64,000 nt of DNA from Actinernus sp. WN-2022 (Eukaryota > Cnidaria > Anthozoa > Actiniaria > Actinernidae): contig JAOWCC010001634.1 in the NCBI GenBank assembly GCA_030867875.1, forward strand, positions 136,854,365 through 136,918,364, written 5' to 3'. Positions within the stretch are counted from its first letter, which is position 1. Every line of letters begins with the position of its first letter. The notes below the pieces were generated by a model, which saw nothing but the letters and a program-made list of their open reading frames with translations, had not been told where the DNA came from and did not search any database. Below are positions 1 to 31,583 of the stretch, piece by piece. Made by a program: the position numbers and the translations under genes.

Positions 1-800
1 TCTTATACATAGTGACTGAGCAACCTCTACTATCTCATACCTACATGTAGTGACTGAGCAACCTCTACTATCTCATACCTACATGTACATGTACCTAGTG
101 ACTGAGCAACCTCTACTATCTCATACCTACATGTAGTGACTGAGCAACCTCTACTATCTCATACCTACATGTAGTGACTGAGCAACCTCTACTATCTCAT
201 ACCTACATGTACATGTACCTAGTGACTGAGCAACCTCTACTATCTCATACCTACATGTAGTGACTGAGCAACCTCTACTATCTCATACCTACATGTAGTG
301 ACTGAGCAACCTCTACTATCTCATACCTACATGTACATGTACCTAGTGACTGAGCAACCTCTACTATCTCATACCTACATGTAGTGACTGAGCAACCTCT
401 ACTATCTCATACCTACATGTAGTGACTGAGCAACCTCTACTATCTCATACCTACATGTACATGTACATGTACCTAGTGACTGAGCAAACTCTACTATATT
501 ACACATACATGTAGTGACTGAGCAACCTCTACTATCTTATAAAATACATACATGTAGTGACTGAGCAAACTCTACTATCTTATACATACATGTAGTGACT
601 GAGCAACCTCTACTATCTTATAAAATACATACATGTAGTGACGGAGCAAACTCTACTATCTTATACATACATGTAGTGACTGAGCAACCTCTACTATCTT
701 ATAAAATACATACATGTAGTGACTGAGCAAACTCTACTATCTTATACATACATGTAGTGACTGAGCAACCTCTACTATCTCTGTACCTAGTGACTGAGCA
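1..800. repeat. 38-bp minisatellite with a 124-bp higher-order unit
   Basis: The unit contains GTGACTGAGCAACCTCTACT followed by ATCTCATACCTACATGTA. Up to about 475 it forms a higher-order period of 124 bp (38+38+48), seen from the longer ACATGTACATGTACCTAG spacer at about 81, 205, 329 and 453. After 475 the units diverge, with CTTATAAAATACATAC variants. The array stops about five bases inside the POLR3B intron that follows exon 9. Read on the minus strand, most of the early units contain TAG|GTATGAG, a 5' splice-site look-alike. Confidence 0.95.
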
Positions 801-806
801 GCATAC

Positions 807-20642
<19,836 letters not shown>

Positions 20643-21550
20643 TTTAACCTTTGTCGTGGTCTCACAGGTTCGAATTTGGGAAGAAAATCCAAGAACACAG
20701 AATCCATCTGTGTTCTCGGCTCTTTTGCTCTCCAAGCATCAAAATTCCCAGGCGTTACTGGTAAAGATTTTCGTGACCGTAATACCAGTTGACTTTACCT
20801 GAGTAGCACTCTGGCGATATGACACAGGTAACCCAATTTTATATAACTTTCTTCCAAACACAATCCCTTCATTTATTTCTGTTCACTTGTCCCACTCAAA
20901 ATATTTAGTCAGTTGGTGAAAAATTCGACAAAACTTCAGGTTTTTCCTCACCGCTGAAAACCTGAACATACTGAAGATATAAATACATTCCTCCCGCCCC
21001 CTCACCCTGGGGACGTTTTAAATGACACCGATTTCGCTATGCATCATGGGAATATTAATATAATCGTGACTGAAACTCTCTCGGTGTTATATAAACAAGG
21101 GGTGGAACAAATGTAGGAACTGATTCCACTGAACTGACCCCGCCAATTGTTGTAGCCTTAAACGATTAAAAGGCTTTGGGAAGATACAAAGTCCACGGTT
21201 AAGAAGTATCTCGCATGAGACACTTGTATCAAACAGAAAACAGCCTGAAAACGATTTCTACTGCGACTCGACCTTCGCCATCTTGTTTGTATTGTATTCA
21301 GGGTATTTAGCCCGTTGGCTCTCGACATGACAGGCCTGTGTGAAGACGGTAGTTGGAGAATAAAGGTGAGAACATCGTTCTTTCTTAATACTCGTGTTTT
21401 GTTGAGTTGGATAAACTTGTGGAATTAGTTGTGAACGTTTGGCCAACACTTCAGTTTATAATTAACACATGTATGTAACTTTGGGAATTGTGTTTTTCAC
21501 TTCCGATCCAGTTGCTACACGACGTGTAAAAAACAGTGTATGTAAGGTAA

Positions 21551-22500
21551 TGGATCATTCCACAGTATTCTGTCTGTTGCGGAGACTACATGCAGAAAGT
21601 TTTATTATGACATTTCTAGAAATCTAGACTACCGTGTACAGAGCAAATCCATTCTACTTTTGTGTGGTAGATGCCCATTAGAGCTTTGCATAACCGTATT
21701 GTAATTCACCCTGAATCAAATGAGTGGCAGGCCACAGTAAGTTAAATGGCTGTTGCGGAGACTACACAGAAAATCCTCCATTTTTGATCCACAACACTAT
21801 ACTGAGAAATTCTCTGAATCCGGTATAAATTTAGAATGTCTGTCTACTTTATAATTAAGGGCATTTTATCTACATTGTAGTTTATTTGAATGCCAAAACA
21901 TTTAAGTAAATTGCTGCATATATTCCTATCACAATAAATTATTTTAAGTGATGGTGCTGTTATGGAGACGTTGCAGAGACTACATCAAGTACTTTAATTG
22001 AATAAAAATGCAACAACAACAAAGCAAATAAAGGACAAACTTTGAAGTCTGAGTAACTTCTAATACATGTACATGTAGCAATATAAAATTGTTGCTCTTA
22101 GAAAGTTCCTGTTACTATGTGTATGTCTAAAAAAATAACACTGCAGTACATGTGAAAACTGTAATCAAAGTACGCTTTGTAAATCAAGTTATGAATTGGC
22201 AGTCATTGACCCTTCTTCTTTGAAACTGGCATGCATGATCTGAAAACAGCTTCCAGTTCCTCAAGATCTGGTATTTCAAATGGGTCATTTCCCTTCAAAC
22301 CCACAGGGTCATAAAACACACATGTGCTGTGCATACAGTCAACATCATTGCACTTGGGCCAGTCAAACCTCTTGGCACCAACTTTATGTAAGAACATAAC
22401 TTGAATGATGTGAATGACTGCCATCACTGATGCACTTACATGTATATGCTGTGAAAGAAAACTCTGTGCTCTCAATATTGATTATGTACAAAATTAACTG
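21551..22500. mobile_element. DNA element related to the CGGAG family, copy 3 (right end not found)
   Basis: The left end TGGATCATTCCACAGTATTC matches the terminus at 14001. The internal motif here is TGTTGCGGAGACTACA (21573, 21748, and a degenerate form near 21968), compared with TGTCACGGAGGGGAAA in copies 1 and 2. The shared core is TGTYRCGGAG. It contains a plausible coding remnant on the minus strand (22203-22475). Confidence 0.65.
22203..22475 (-). pseudogene. Possible C-terminal part of a transposon-encoded protein
   Basis: The 90-residue frame ends at a stop at 22203. Its last 60 residues read like real protein, with a Cys-His cluster (CNDVDCMHSTC) followed by an acidic, leucine-rich segment (IPDLEELEAVFRSC) and a basic tail. 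I do not recognise the family. It points toward the left terminus of the surrounding CGGAG-type element, the position expected for the 3' end of its transposase. No longer ORF continues it upstream, so it is partial or the last exon of a decayed gene. Confidence 0.45.
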
Positions 22501-22991
22501 ATACAAAAGCAAAGTGTACTAGTTAATAGCCCAAGGTTTAGTGTCCCCTCAAGATTTACTAGCCCAACTTGAATATCTGGTAGTCCATGGCTAGTGGACT
22601 ACCACTAGTGTTCAATGAGCAATGTGTTTTATGGAGCAATTTTGTCCTCAGGTTTCAAAGTACATTGTACAGTACCGTCTGAAAGTTTAACATTTTTTGC
22701 ATGTATCGTGCATGTAGTTCCGTGCATGTAGTAGTCACGCAAATGAGTGTACTGCACTCATTTGCATGTAATACACTCATTTGAGTGTAATACAAGCACA
22801 AAAGTACTGTATGTGTACTTCCAATTTGTAACAAATCACTGAGGAGTTGTGAAGTTACAATGAACATTGTAACTGTAAACTAATAAATTATGGAAGTGTC
22901 ACCATTTTCTGAATTTGTGGAAATTTCATTACAATTTTAACCCATAAATTTTTACATGATTGTATTTTCAATGATATTATTGGCCTTTCAG

Positions 22992-23333
22992 AAATTGGAG
23001 ATTGCTCATGAACATTTACCAGAAGGAGAGAAAGTGGTTGTCCCCCCTTACAAAAACCAGGAACACTGCAATAAGGCATTCCAAGTGATGAATTCTTTAC
23101 GGCAGCAAAACCAACTCTGTGATGTTGTGCTAAAAGCTGGAAGTGTTGAAATCCCTGCTCACAAAGTCGTCCTTGCATCTTCAAGTCCGTATTTCTTTGC
23201 AATGTTTACTGGGGAGCTCTCTGAGAGCAGACAGAATGTGGTAACCTTGAAGGAGATTGATAGCATGGCTTTGGAACTGCTGATAGAGTTTGTATATGTA
23301 GCAGAAATAGAAGTCACAGAGGACAATGTTCAG
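22992..23333 (+). CDS. KLHL2/KLHL3: KLHL2/3-like exon: BTB domain
   Basis: The acceptor is ggcctttcag and the donor CAG|gtaaat. 114 codons, phase 0 at both ends. It begins KLEIAHEHLPEG and covers the BTB/POZ fold to EVTEDNVQ. A preceding start-codon exon is required because the frame opens through the acceptor. Confidence 0.94.
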
Positions 23334-26300
23334 GTAAATCAGGGTAGCACAATTTATTTATTGTACTCTAGATGATATCCATGGATGATAACTTGGCCCA
23401 ACATATCACATAGATTGGCATAAATTATGAGTACCGTCAGGGCCTGCATGTCAGTTTGAAATATTGGGGAGCATGTCTCCCTCGTGTTAAAAAAATTGGG
23501 GATATTTTTTTTTGGGGGGGGAGACTTCTTGATTTCCCGCAATATGAGGAGAGAATTAGTTTGACTACAATGTATTACACCATTGCGATAAACATTTGGG
23601 CATTTATTGACCCTGTCAGGTTAACAACATAGAAATCATGCTAAATTGCCTACCATAATTTCCGGCCTATTACCCGCGGGTTATCTGTTAATTTTTCATC
23701 AAACCACGGCTGCTGCAGGTAATAGGGTGGTGCAGGTAATGTGTTAAATTCTAAAGACATTACAGTACTGCCTAAAACTTAGGCCAGAAATAGGGTAATA
23801 ACAAGGATCAAGTACATGTACACTAGCCTGATTTTCAGATGGTATACAATGTCCTCCGTCCAGGACAATTGGTACCATCTGAAAATCTGGCTACAAGTAC
23901 ACAAGTCATTTACATCTGAAGCTCTTGGAGACTATCAAGAAGTGGTTCTTGTCTTACATTTATAATTTCCCAATAAAGATACATGAAAACATCAACAAAC
24001 TTGTTCACTCGCTGCCATCATGTTGTTTCCTGTCCACCATGAAATAATTATGACATCCAACCATGTGCTTACCAATAATTGACACCCCCTCTAGGAACAG
24101 CAACTACATGTACAAATGTAGTCCCCAGTCTCCAAAGTTATCAGTCAAGAACTTAATTGAAAATGGTGGACACTTGATGTAAAGTTACTTTGGAAAGCAT
24201 GACCAGGGGAGACAATAAACATACAAATATAATAATGGGGGAACATTAACTACCCCATTTGTGAATATTGGAGGAGATTGATGAAAAACAGGTGCAAATT
24301 CTCACAAAATCGCCCAAAGGCAAGCCCTGACCGTATGAATCATGTTCTGTTTAATAAACGAGCAGCAGTGTTTTATCAGATTTAAAAACATGAGCCAGGG
24401 TGTTGTCTGAATGTTTTTAGATCTGATAAATCACGTGTGGCAAGTTTATTGAATGCATGGCTTCAAAAAAAATACTTTTAAAAGATATGCACATTATACA
24501 TGGAATCACTTCATTGAGCATATTTCCTATGTGTAAGACAGTGTTCTTGTATCTGTCGCATGGCCATGAGTGTTGCTGACTAGATTATGATTATTAGCTC
24601 AACTCACATTTATTGTAAACCATACATGTACCTAGTACTACACATTTAATACCTTGACATCAAGAGTGAAATAAAATGTGTTGTATTGTATAGTATGACC
24701 TCGCGTTTGCATAACAACACAAAACAAGAGTAAAAATCAAACTGGCACTTTACTATTAAACTTACACTGAGTTTCGATCTGTGAATAAAAGTCATAACAA
24801 CTACTTATTAAAGGCACACTTTAGTTCTGGATTAAACAATCCACAAAACAAGATTAACTGACAGAAGAAAACTTGTTGTCCAATTGCTTGTCATCTTCGT
24901 TGATAATTACTGGTTATTTCAAGGTTTTCTATGGAATACCAGTGAATATTTCACGAGAAATTTATATTGTTTGGTATACAACAAGCCTTTAGCATCTGCA
25001 GACTAATTTTATATTCGAAATATTGAATTTTGTATTGGCTGATAATTAAAGAAAGGGTGAGAAATTTCGTGCGTTTTGATTGGCCTGATCTAGCCATGAA
25101 ATACTGCTCTGTATTTCATAGAAAAAAAACATGAAATACCACCCTGTATTGCATAGTAAAGCTGAGCTCTGATTCGCTGAAATATAATATTTATAGGATA
25201 ATGGTCCTTTACAGCTTTGTTAAAGCCCATAATAGATATTGGAAGCCCTAGCTATACTCTCAATATTGCTATTTAGAGTGGTTTTACATTGAGTTCTTGT
25301 AACGTTATTTGTTGATTGCTTTTGAATTTGATTGGTTAGTTCGTATCCATGATTTCATTTACTTTTCCTCATGATTGGTTCAAGTAAAACCAATCATGGA
25401 TTACTTCAGTTCGTGATTGGTTCACTGGGTTGTACTTGCTCCTGACCGGTTATTGGCTCACGTTTTGGTTTTACAACACTCAATCTAAAACTGCTCTATC
25501 ATGCATTTTTCACCAATTCTCCATTCTTTAATACAGGTTTTGCTACCAGCGGCCAATCTCCTTCAGCTGAACGAAGTACGAGATGCTTGTTGTGAATTTC
25601 TGAAGGCTCAACTGCACCCTTCAAATTGCTTAGGCATTAGAGCGTTTGCTGACATGCACTCCTGCTCAGATCTGTTGAGCTCTGGCCACTCATTTGCTGA
25701 GCAGCATTTTAGTGATGTTGTTGTAGGAGAGGAGTTTCTGGCATTGCCGTACATGCAAGTAGCTGAGCTGATCTCTAGTGATCAACTGACAGTTCCATCA
25801 GAAGAGAAGGTAAATCTAAGGGTGCATTGGGGAGGGGGTACATGTACCTCCAAATTGTACAATGTACATTTAACAAATGGTATGTCCTCGCATGGTTAAT
25901 TGTTGTGGAATGCATGAGGCACTAGCTGAATGAATCCACAACAAATCGTGACCATGAGATGACGTAAAACGTGGGAAATAAGAGGACATACCACGGTAAA
26001 CTATCGTAAATTAGTTTTTTACTTGAACAAACTAAAAGTAGTGAAGCGAGTTGGGCCAAGAAGACCAGGAAAATTTCGGGGAGAAAGTGATTCTAGCGCA
26101 TGCACTATCTGCAATCAAACTTGCGCGAACTATCACGTAATCTACCGTGGTATGCCCTCTTATTGCCAATGGCAATGAGCCAGTCAGAAAATGAGAAACT
26201 GAGCAGTTGTAAAATATCCCTTCACCTCCCTTTCATTTATTGTTACCTCGGGAAGCTGATATAAATTGCACAATGGATACTCGAGAACAGTGTATAAATT

Positions 26301-29300
26301 AATAAATTTACATGAATAATGATCTTTTTACATTATATATAATTTTTATATGAGTAATGTGATACAAAATAAACCATATTAATAATAGTGTATAAATTAC
26401 TGAACAATACATATGCCACATGGAGGTTAGCGAGTAAACTGATAAACCACTTTCAAGATCATGCGCAGTGTTCATGTCTCCTGTTTCAACTTGTTGGTCA
26501 CCTATTGTTTGACATCATTCTCGACCCCAGACCCTTCTCTTATTTCTTACTGCGAAGGGTCTGGGGTCGAGAATGGTTTGACATCTACCAGCCCACCAAA
26601 TAAGCGAAGGATTTGTACAACTGCGCATGATCATGAAAATGGTCTATTGTAAGCATTGCATACGTGCTCACGCATCTTGGCTAATGTGGCACTGTAAATA
26701 GCACACAAAACCTCCAGTTGTTCCTTCGTGCTGACCAGTTTTCATCCCATCTTCCCAGGTATTTGAGTCGGTGGTGAGATGGGTGACCTATGACCCTGAC
26801 CATCGGCAGGAATGTCTCGCACAACTGATGGAACACGTGCGACTGCCGCTACTATCACGTGAATACCTCGTGAGCCGAGTAGAGACAGAGGCGCTAATAA
26901 AAAACAATGTTGCCTGTAAAGACTTCCTCATAGAAGCACTGAAATACCATCTACTCACAAGTGATCAAAGGTCATTATTACAGACTCCTCGCACTCGGCC
27001 CAGGACTCCCATAGGATTGCCGAAAGTCATGTTTGTTGTTGGAGGACAAGCCCCAAAGGCGATACGCAGGTACATGGATGACTTTTTGTAGCAGTAAACC
27101 CCGATTCTGTTTCAAGGCTCGAATTTAAAGTGCCCCTATAACCCCATTTTAGTTTTATTTATTTTCAAAGGCTATATGAAAACTCACCTGAGGAAGAATG
27201 AAACAGAAAAACAATGAAATCGGTGCAATCCCTGATTTTTAAATCGTGATTAAAGTCCCGGGAGACCGCACAGTTTGGGGTCTTGGTAGAGTGATGTAAG
27301 ATGAGGCAAAAAGCCATTGTTCATAGAACTTATTGTAGTTTCTATTATTGTGAATTCCTGATCTTACATGTACGTCGCACTCAATCACTGATGCACGATG
27401 TACTAAACCAATACCTCTTATTCGATTTTCGCCTTTTTTAACCAACTTGAACAGGTCGTAGACAATCAAGGATTCACGCAAAAACAATAGGCTAACGATT
27501 ATAAGGATTTAAGTAAACATAATTCACTCTTTTCACCTGGTGGCCATCTTGGATTCAAAGCGAGGCAATCCTTTGTTTTTGCCAGGTCAGCCTCGTAGTG
27601 AGGGATAGTCAAAATGAGGCTCACCTGGCAAAAACAAATGATTGCCTCGCTTTGAATCCAAGATGGCCACCAGGTGAAAATTAGGGACACTTTCACGGTA
27701 TTCCGTCAACCAACGGTAACTAGTTTTCAACTTTTGATTACTGAAACTTTCTTTGGATAACCAAAAGTGGTTAGTAATTTTGTTGATTCACGACTACTGC
27801 TTCTGAGACGCAGGTAGATTTTGACACGTACGTCTTCTCCGCGACAATCGTAACTATAGGTCGTAAAGCCGCGGATACACGAGCGAGTCGTGTCGTGAGG
27901 TTTGTGACAGACAGACATGTAAACTGTAATCGCACCTTTAGCTGTGACGTCAAACAGTTTAATGTTCAGAGTTGAGGTGAACTGAAATAGGTATAGACCT
28001 TACATATGTTTCTAAACTTTAAATTGTCGGAATGAAAAAGATCAATGTACCATGCTTGTCTAGCCGACCTCTCTTTCATGATTCGATCCCGGGCCCCTAC
28101 GATTGGTTTTGCATGTGGAACTAGAGCGGTTTTCAGTTGAGTGTAGTAAAACCAAACGCAAATTACCCACAGCCAGCCAATCATAGGAGCGAGTAATCAC
28201 AAGTAACTCATAAACGTCTTCCCTGTGAGCCAATGACAAACCAAACCAAAACCAAGACCAATTTGCGTTTGGTTTTACTTTGGATTCTGATTGGTTGGTT
28301 TACTTTCCCAGCCAATAGGAGAGCTTAGTAAACGCAAAACCAAAACACTTCCGACACTCAATTGAAATCCGCTCTATCGCGACAGAGCTGAATAACGTGA
28401 TGGGATAGGTGGTTAAGCGCTTCGCTTCTCACCTCTGTGGCCCAGGTTCGAATCCCGGACACAGCGCCATATGTGAGTAGAGTTTGTTGGTATCTCGCCC
28501 TTGCTCCGAGGGTTTTTCTTCGGATCCTCCGGTGTTCCTCCATAATTATAAAAACCAACACGCTAAACTCCAATTCTATCTGTGGTTTAGCCGGGTCCTG
28601 ATTTTGATCAGCCCCTATGGTTGTTTCAGATCCCTTTAGAAATTCAGAGATTGTGATGCGCGGGGGCTCTATTTTGCGAGTACCTTCGTGTTTTTTGCGA
28701 AGAACAAGAGTTTGTGGAATATTCAAACCATTTCCTTCAGAAACTAAGAACAAACAGTGTAGTTTAAGTTTTGAACACTGGGAAAAAATATACTACAAAC
28801 ACGAGACAATGACAGCCACAAGCTAGTGCGGCAAAATTACCCACAAGCTAGTGCGGCACAATTACCCACAAGCTAGTGCGGCACAATTACCCACAAGCTA
28901 GTGCGGCACAATTACGTTGATCTACTGTCGGCTCGTGTATGCGCCCTAGTTATTCAGCTCTGCATCCTTACTGATTTCTTTATTTTACTCTTTTTCTTCC
29001 ACATTCCCACCTTAGTGTCGAATGCTACGACTTCAAAGCCGAGAAGTGGTACCCCGTAGCCGAAATGAACTCCCGTCGATGCCGCGCTGGGGTCTCGGTA
29101 CTAGACGGACTTGTCTATGCGGTTGGTGGTTTCAACGGCTCATTGCGCGTGCGCACCGTAGACTGCTATGATCCTATCAAGGACCAATGGCGGCCCACTG
29201 CCTCCATGGAAGCGAGGCGAAGCACGCTTGGTGCAGCTGTCTTAAATGGACTCTTATATGCTATTGGAGGGTTTGATGGCACTACTGGGCTTAACACATG

Positions 29301-29838
29301 CGAAGTTTACGATCCTAAACTAAACGAATGGCGGCCTATATCTCCGATGAGTACGAGACGGAGTAGTGTTGGAGTTGGGGTACTAAATGGTCTACTCTAT
29401 GCTGTGGGGGGCTATGACGGGGCCTCTAGACACTGCCTCAGCTCCGTAGAATGCTACAGTCCGAATAGCAACGAATGGACCCTAGTCTCTGAAATGAGTA
29501 CCCGAAGGAGCGGGGCTGGTGTAGGGGTGGCAGAAGGGGTCCTTTTTGCTATAGGAGGACATGATGGCCCACATGTCAGAAAAAGCGTTGAGTGTTTCAA
29601 CCCGGAGTTAAATATGTGGAAGCCGGCAGCGGAGATGAGCATGTGCCGACGAAATGCAGGGGTCGCGTCGGTTAATGGGCTGCTGTTTGTCGTTGGGGGA
29701 GATGATGGAACGACTAACTTGGCCTCAGTAGAGGTTTACAATCCTCGGACTGACCAGTGGGGATTATTGCCCTCATGCATGAGTATAGGAAGGAGCTATG
29801 CTGGAGTGTCAGTTATTGATCGGCCGAATAATGCTTAA
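22992..29838 (+). CDS. KLHL2/KLHL3: Kelch-like BTB-BACK-Kelch CUL3 adaptor of KLHL2/KLHL3 type
   Basis: Four exons (22992-23333, 25537-25809, 26759-27069, 29016-29838) join in frame to about 581 residues, nearly the full family length of about 590; only a short initiator exon is missing. Order: BTB domain (exon 1, with LCDVVL and PAHKVVLASSSPYF), BACK domain (exons 2-3, with AEQHFSDVV and FLIEALKYHLL), then six Kelch repeats, each with the GG doublet (VVGGQAP, AVGGFNG, AIGGFDG, AVGGYDG, AIGGHDG, VVGGDDG). Proteins of this type recruit substrates to cullin-3 ubiquitin ligases. The vertebrate KLHL2/3 pair targets WNK kinases; the same substrate here is inference. The AFADMHSC and MEHVRLPLL blocks and the sequence through the Kelch blades point to KLHL2/3 over other KLHLs. 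Confidence 0.95.
24915..25201 (+). mobile_element. TGGT-flanked non-autonomous element, short copy
   Basis: It starts TATTTCAAGGTTTTCTATGG and ends TATTTATAGGATAAT, and is flanked on both sides by TGGT (24911-24914 and 25202-25205). It matches the ends and right half of the copy at 35242-35722 but lacks that copy's inverted arm and the next ~100 bp. Confidence 0.8.
25233..25500. mobile_element. MITE with TAGAGYGGTTTT ends, copy 1
   Basis: The ends TAGAGTGGTTTTACATTGAG and its inverse CTCAATCTAAAACTGCTCTA resemble those of the element at 28120-28378. Internal GATTGGTT and AACCAATC words pair with each other. It ends immediately before exon 2's upstream tract. Confidence 0.75.
25537..25809 (+). 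CDS. KLHL2/KLHL3: KLHL2/3-like exon: end of BTB and first half of BACK
   Basis: Acceptor aatacag, donor AAG|gtaaat, 91 codons, phase 0. It starts VLLPAANLLQLNEVRDACCE and ends SDQLTVPSEEK. Confidence 0.95.
25976..26164. mobile_element. Short MITE
   Basis: Inverted ends ATAAGAGGACATACCACGGTA and TACCGTGGTATGCCCTCTTAT, about 145 bp between. A further copy of the motif in inverse form is at 25,879. Confidence 0.75.
26508..26582. repeat. Hairpin MITE
   Basis: CATTCTCGACCCCAGACCCTT and its exact inverse flank an 18-base loop; a near-perfect 21-bp stem. Confidence 0.85.
26759..27069 (+). CDS. KLHL2/KLHL3: KLHL2/3-like exon: second half of BACK, start of Kelch blade 1
   Basis: Acceptor cttcccag, donor CGCAG|gtacat, ending in phase 2. 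It runs from VFESVVRWVTYD to FVVGGQAPKAIR. Confidence 0.95.
27530..27682. mobile_element. Palindromic MITE, about 150 bp
   Basis: The outer arms TTTTCACCTGGTGGCCATCT and inverse extend through GGATTCAAAGCGAGGCAAT and TTTGTTTTTGCCAGGT, giving arms of about 60 bp around a roughly 30-base centre with very few mismatches. It looks recent. Confidence 0.9.
28120..28378. mobile_element. MITE with TAGAGYGGTTTT ends, copy 2
   Basis: The ends TAGAGCGGTTTTCAGTTGAG and CTCAATTGAAATCCGCTCTA are inverted. AAAACCAAACGCAAATT pairs with AATTTGCGTTTGGTTTT inside. Confidence 0.85.
28395..28620 (+). mobile_element. tRNA-derived SINE, copy 2
   Basis: A box in GGATAGGTGGTTAAGCG, B box in CCAGGTTCGAATCCCGGA, then GTTTGTTGGTATCTCGCC, CTCCGAGGGTTTTTCTTCGG, AAACTCCAATTCTATCTG and TTTGATCAGCCCCTATGGTT. 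It is the cleaner copy of the family at 13040-13325. Confidence 0.88.
28811..28915 (+). repeat. 25-bp tandem repeat, four copies
   Basis: Unit CCACAAGCTAGTGCGGCAMA followed by ATTAC, four nearly identical copies, ending 100 bases before the Kelch exon acceptor. Confidence 0.93.
29016..29838 (+). CDS. KLHL2/KLHL3: KLHL2/3-like terminal exon: Kelch propeller
   Basis: The acceptor is caccttag; the first base completes Ser (AG|T) and gives SVECYDF. Five and a half Kelch repeats follow, ending at TAA (29836-29838) after GRSYAGVSVID. GC content is visibly higher than in the surrounding introns. Confidence 0.96.
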
Positions 29839-31249
29839 TACGCAGTTTATTTGCGGATACTGTACATATTTTAATAGTGTCCTTCCGGCGCAAGTGACCA
29901 AACAAGCGTGTTGTGATACGGTGGAGATAAAGGACAAGCCTTGGGGTCAAAAGTCTGCTATTTTATTTCTCTTTGTTGCGCGTCGGAGGAAAGAAAATAT
30001 AAAAACCTTTCTCGCAACCTGCGCTACGTCAGGTACGAAGAAGAAACTACTTTTGGCGACTAATGGCTCCTAATTACGGACCTTTGTGTTTTCTTTTTGC
30101 TGGAGGTGCGTCTGTTAACTTAGTATGTGTGACGTTACCCTGGGTTCCAGAGGGCTCGATGAATAAAAAGGCGAGAGAAGAAAGTGAAGAGTGTTATCCG
30201 TTGAGAATCTCACTTCCATGCGCTGAGTTTCAAATCAAGAAAACACGTCAAACCGGTTTTGCTGGGCCATTGGTAAGCCAATGAAAAGCACCGTTACATC
30301 CAGCACTCGCGTTTACACCAAGCCTCCTATAGCAGCCGTTGTGTAGCGCTTGGTGTAGGAGGCTAGTTTACACCTGGTAATGAGTGTAGATTATCCAATC
30401 AAGGACGACGTTCAAATTGTGAACCTGGTGCTCGCATGCAAGTGAAATTCTCAACGGATTACGCCAGACTTCTTTTACTTCTCCTCTCTCTCGTCTCTTT
30501 GCCTTTGATATCTTTGAGACCCTGCTTAGTGTGACGTTTGCACTGATTTTAATCGTCACAAGCTAGATTTATTAGCACCAATTGGTTATTTTTCTCAAAT
30601 TTGGAAACTAATTTCCCCTTCGAAGACGCGCAACACAGATAAATAAATTAGCACAACGTATTTCTTTCGAATACATCTTTGTATAGTCGTTGGGTTGATT
30701 TAGGATTCAGTTCGATTTACATTTCCACTACGACGAAAATTTACCGTTTCGATTTGCCACTTTTTTAGTGTCGACAGGTCAATCAGTGTTAGAAATAATT
30801 CAGTTAGTAAAAACTATTCCCAAATTAGCTAGTTAGCCCACAAAATTTAGGAGAGTTTACCAATAGAATCCTGTCCGGCATTACTGGAGGCCGTTCCCTT
30901 ATTCAGCCGAAGAAATGTCATACCCGCAACACGACGAATAGCACGACTACTTTTTTATGCACACTATTTCGCGCGAACCTCGCAAGGATAAATATAACTT
31001 TCTTCTTGTGTACGAGAAGAGGTTTTTAGTAGAAAAATGCCTCCAAGGCGTTGTATTGTGCAGGCGAACGTTGCGCGTATGACGTCACTTCCGCTGAATT
31101 AAAGCTAAACGGCTTCTAGTAATGGCGGACGTTTAGATTTAATAAATCTTTACCCCATGGCTCAATGTTGTCCCATTTCAGATCACGTGACCATCCCCTT
31201 GTGTATCAGTTTCTTTTATTTCTGGTTAACGCATGAGGTGATACAGTGA
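29839..31249. other. 3' flank of the KLHL gene and intergenic DNA
   Basis: The first AATAAA after the stop codon is at about 30163 and is a candidate poly(A) signal. A foldback element lies at 30165-30500. The stretch 30,500-31,250 shows no gene. Confidence 0.55.
30165..30500. mobile_element. Inverted-repeat element
   Basis: TATCCGTTGAGAATCTCACTT (about 30194) is inverted as AAGTGAAATTCTCAACGGATTA (about 30440), extended by GAGAGAAGAAAGTGAAGAG and its pair. AGCCTCCTATAGC/GTAGGAGGCT pairs within. Confidence 0.7.
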
Positions 31250-31583
31250 TATGGGCTGTTATCGCAGTTCGGCCATCTTGGATAAAACAATAGTTTTTGC
31301 CCCGGTAGCCTCGCACTGGTTGGTTTCAGAACGAGTTTACCGGACGAAAACAGGTTTTTATTCTCCTGGGACTCACATGGTCGCCGTGCGATAAAAGCCC
31401 ATGGAAATACTTCGGAAAAATAATATTATTCCCGAAAGATTTGAAATGGGACATGGTTTTTGTCGTACGAATAAAAACCTTTGTTTTCCTCCGGTAAACT
31501 CGTTCTGAAACCCACCAGTGCGAGGCTACCGGGGCCAAAACCATGGTATTATCCAAGATAGCCGAACTGTGATAATAGCCCAT
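31250..31583. mobile_element. MITE with ATGGGCTGTTATCGCAGTTC ends
   Basis: The arms 31251-31365 and 31468-31583 are inverted copies, including TTCGGCCATCTTGGATAA, GGTAGCCTCGCACTGGT and AACGAGTTTACCGG. An ORF that crosses it is only a by-product of the arms. Confidence 0.88.

Larger units (their letters stand above)
20643..22991. promoter_or_regulatory. Divergent intergenic region between POLR3B and the KLHL gene
   Basis: It lies upstream of the POLR3B start codon (20642, minus) and of the first visible KLHL exon (22992, plus). The KLHL initiator exon and both promoters should lie here, but I could not fix a TATA box or start site. The 20740-21150 part is relatively GC-richer. From 21551 a transposon copy fills the region. 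Confidence 0.6.
23334..25536. other. KLHL intron with several short elements
   Basis: It contains a hairpin element (AGCCTGATTTTCAGATGGTA and inverse, 23824-23893), a TGGT-flanked element (24915-25201) and a MITE (25233-25500). The remainder (23,900-24,900) shows no coding content. Confidence 0.75.
27070..29015. other. KLHL intron: MITEs, SINE, 25-bp tandem repeat
   Basis: It holds a palindrome (27530-27682), a MITE (28120-28378), a SINE (28395-28620) and a 25-bp tandem repeat (28811-28915). No further exon was found between BACK and the Kelch exon; the reading frame joins without one. Confidence 0.8.

Noticed and set aside
699..806. Minus-strand extension of the POLR3B exon 9 frame into the minisatellite ([13 protein letters not shown]...)
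   Set aside because: Coding similarity stops at DRKGN, where a GT donor lies; the rest is translated intron and repeat.
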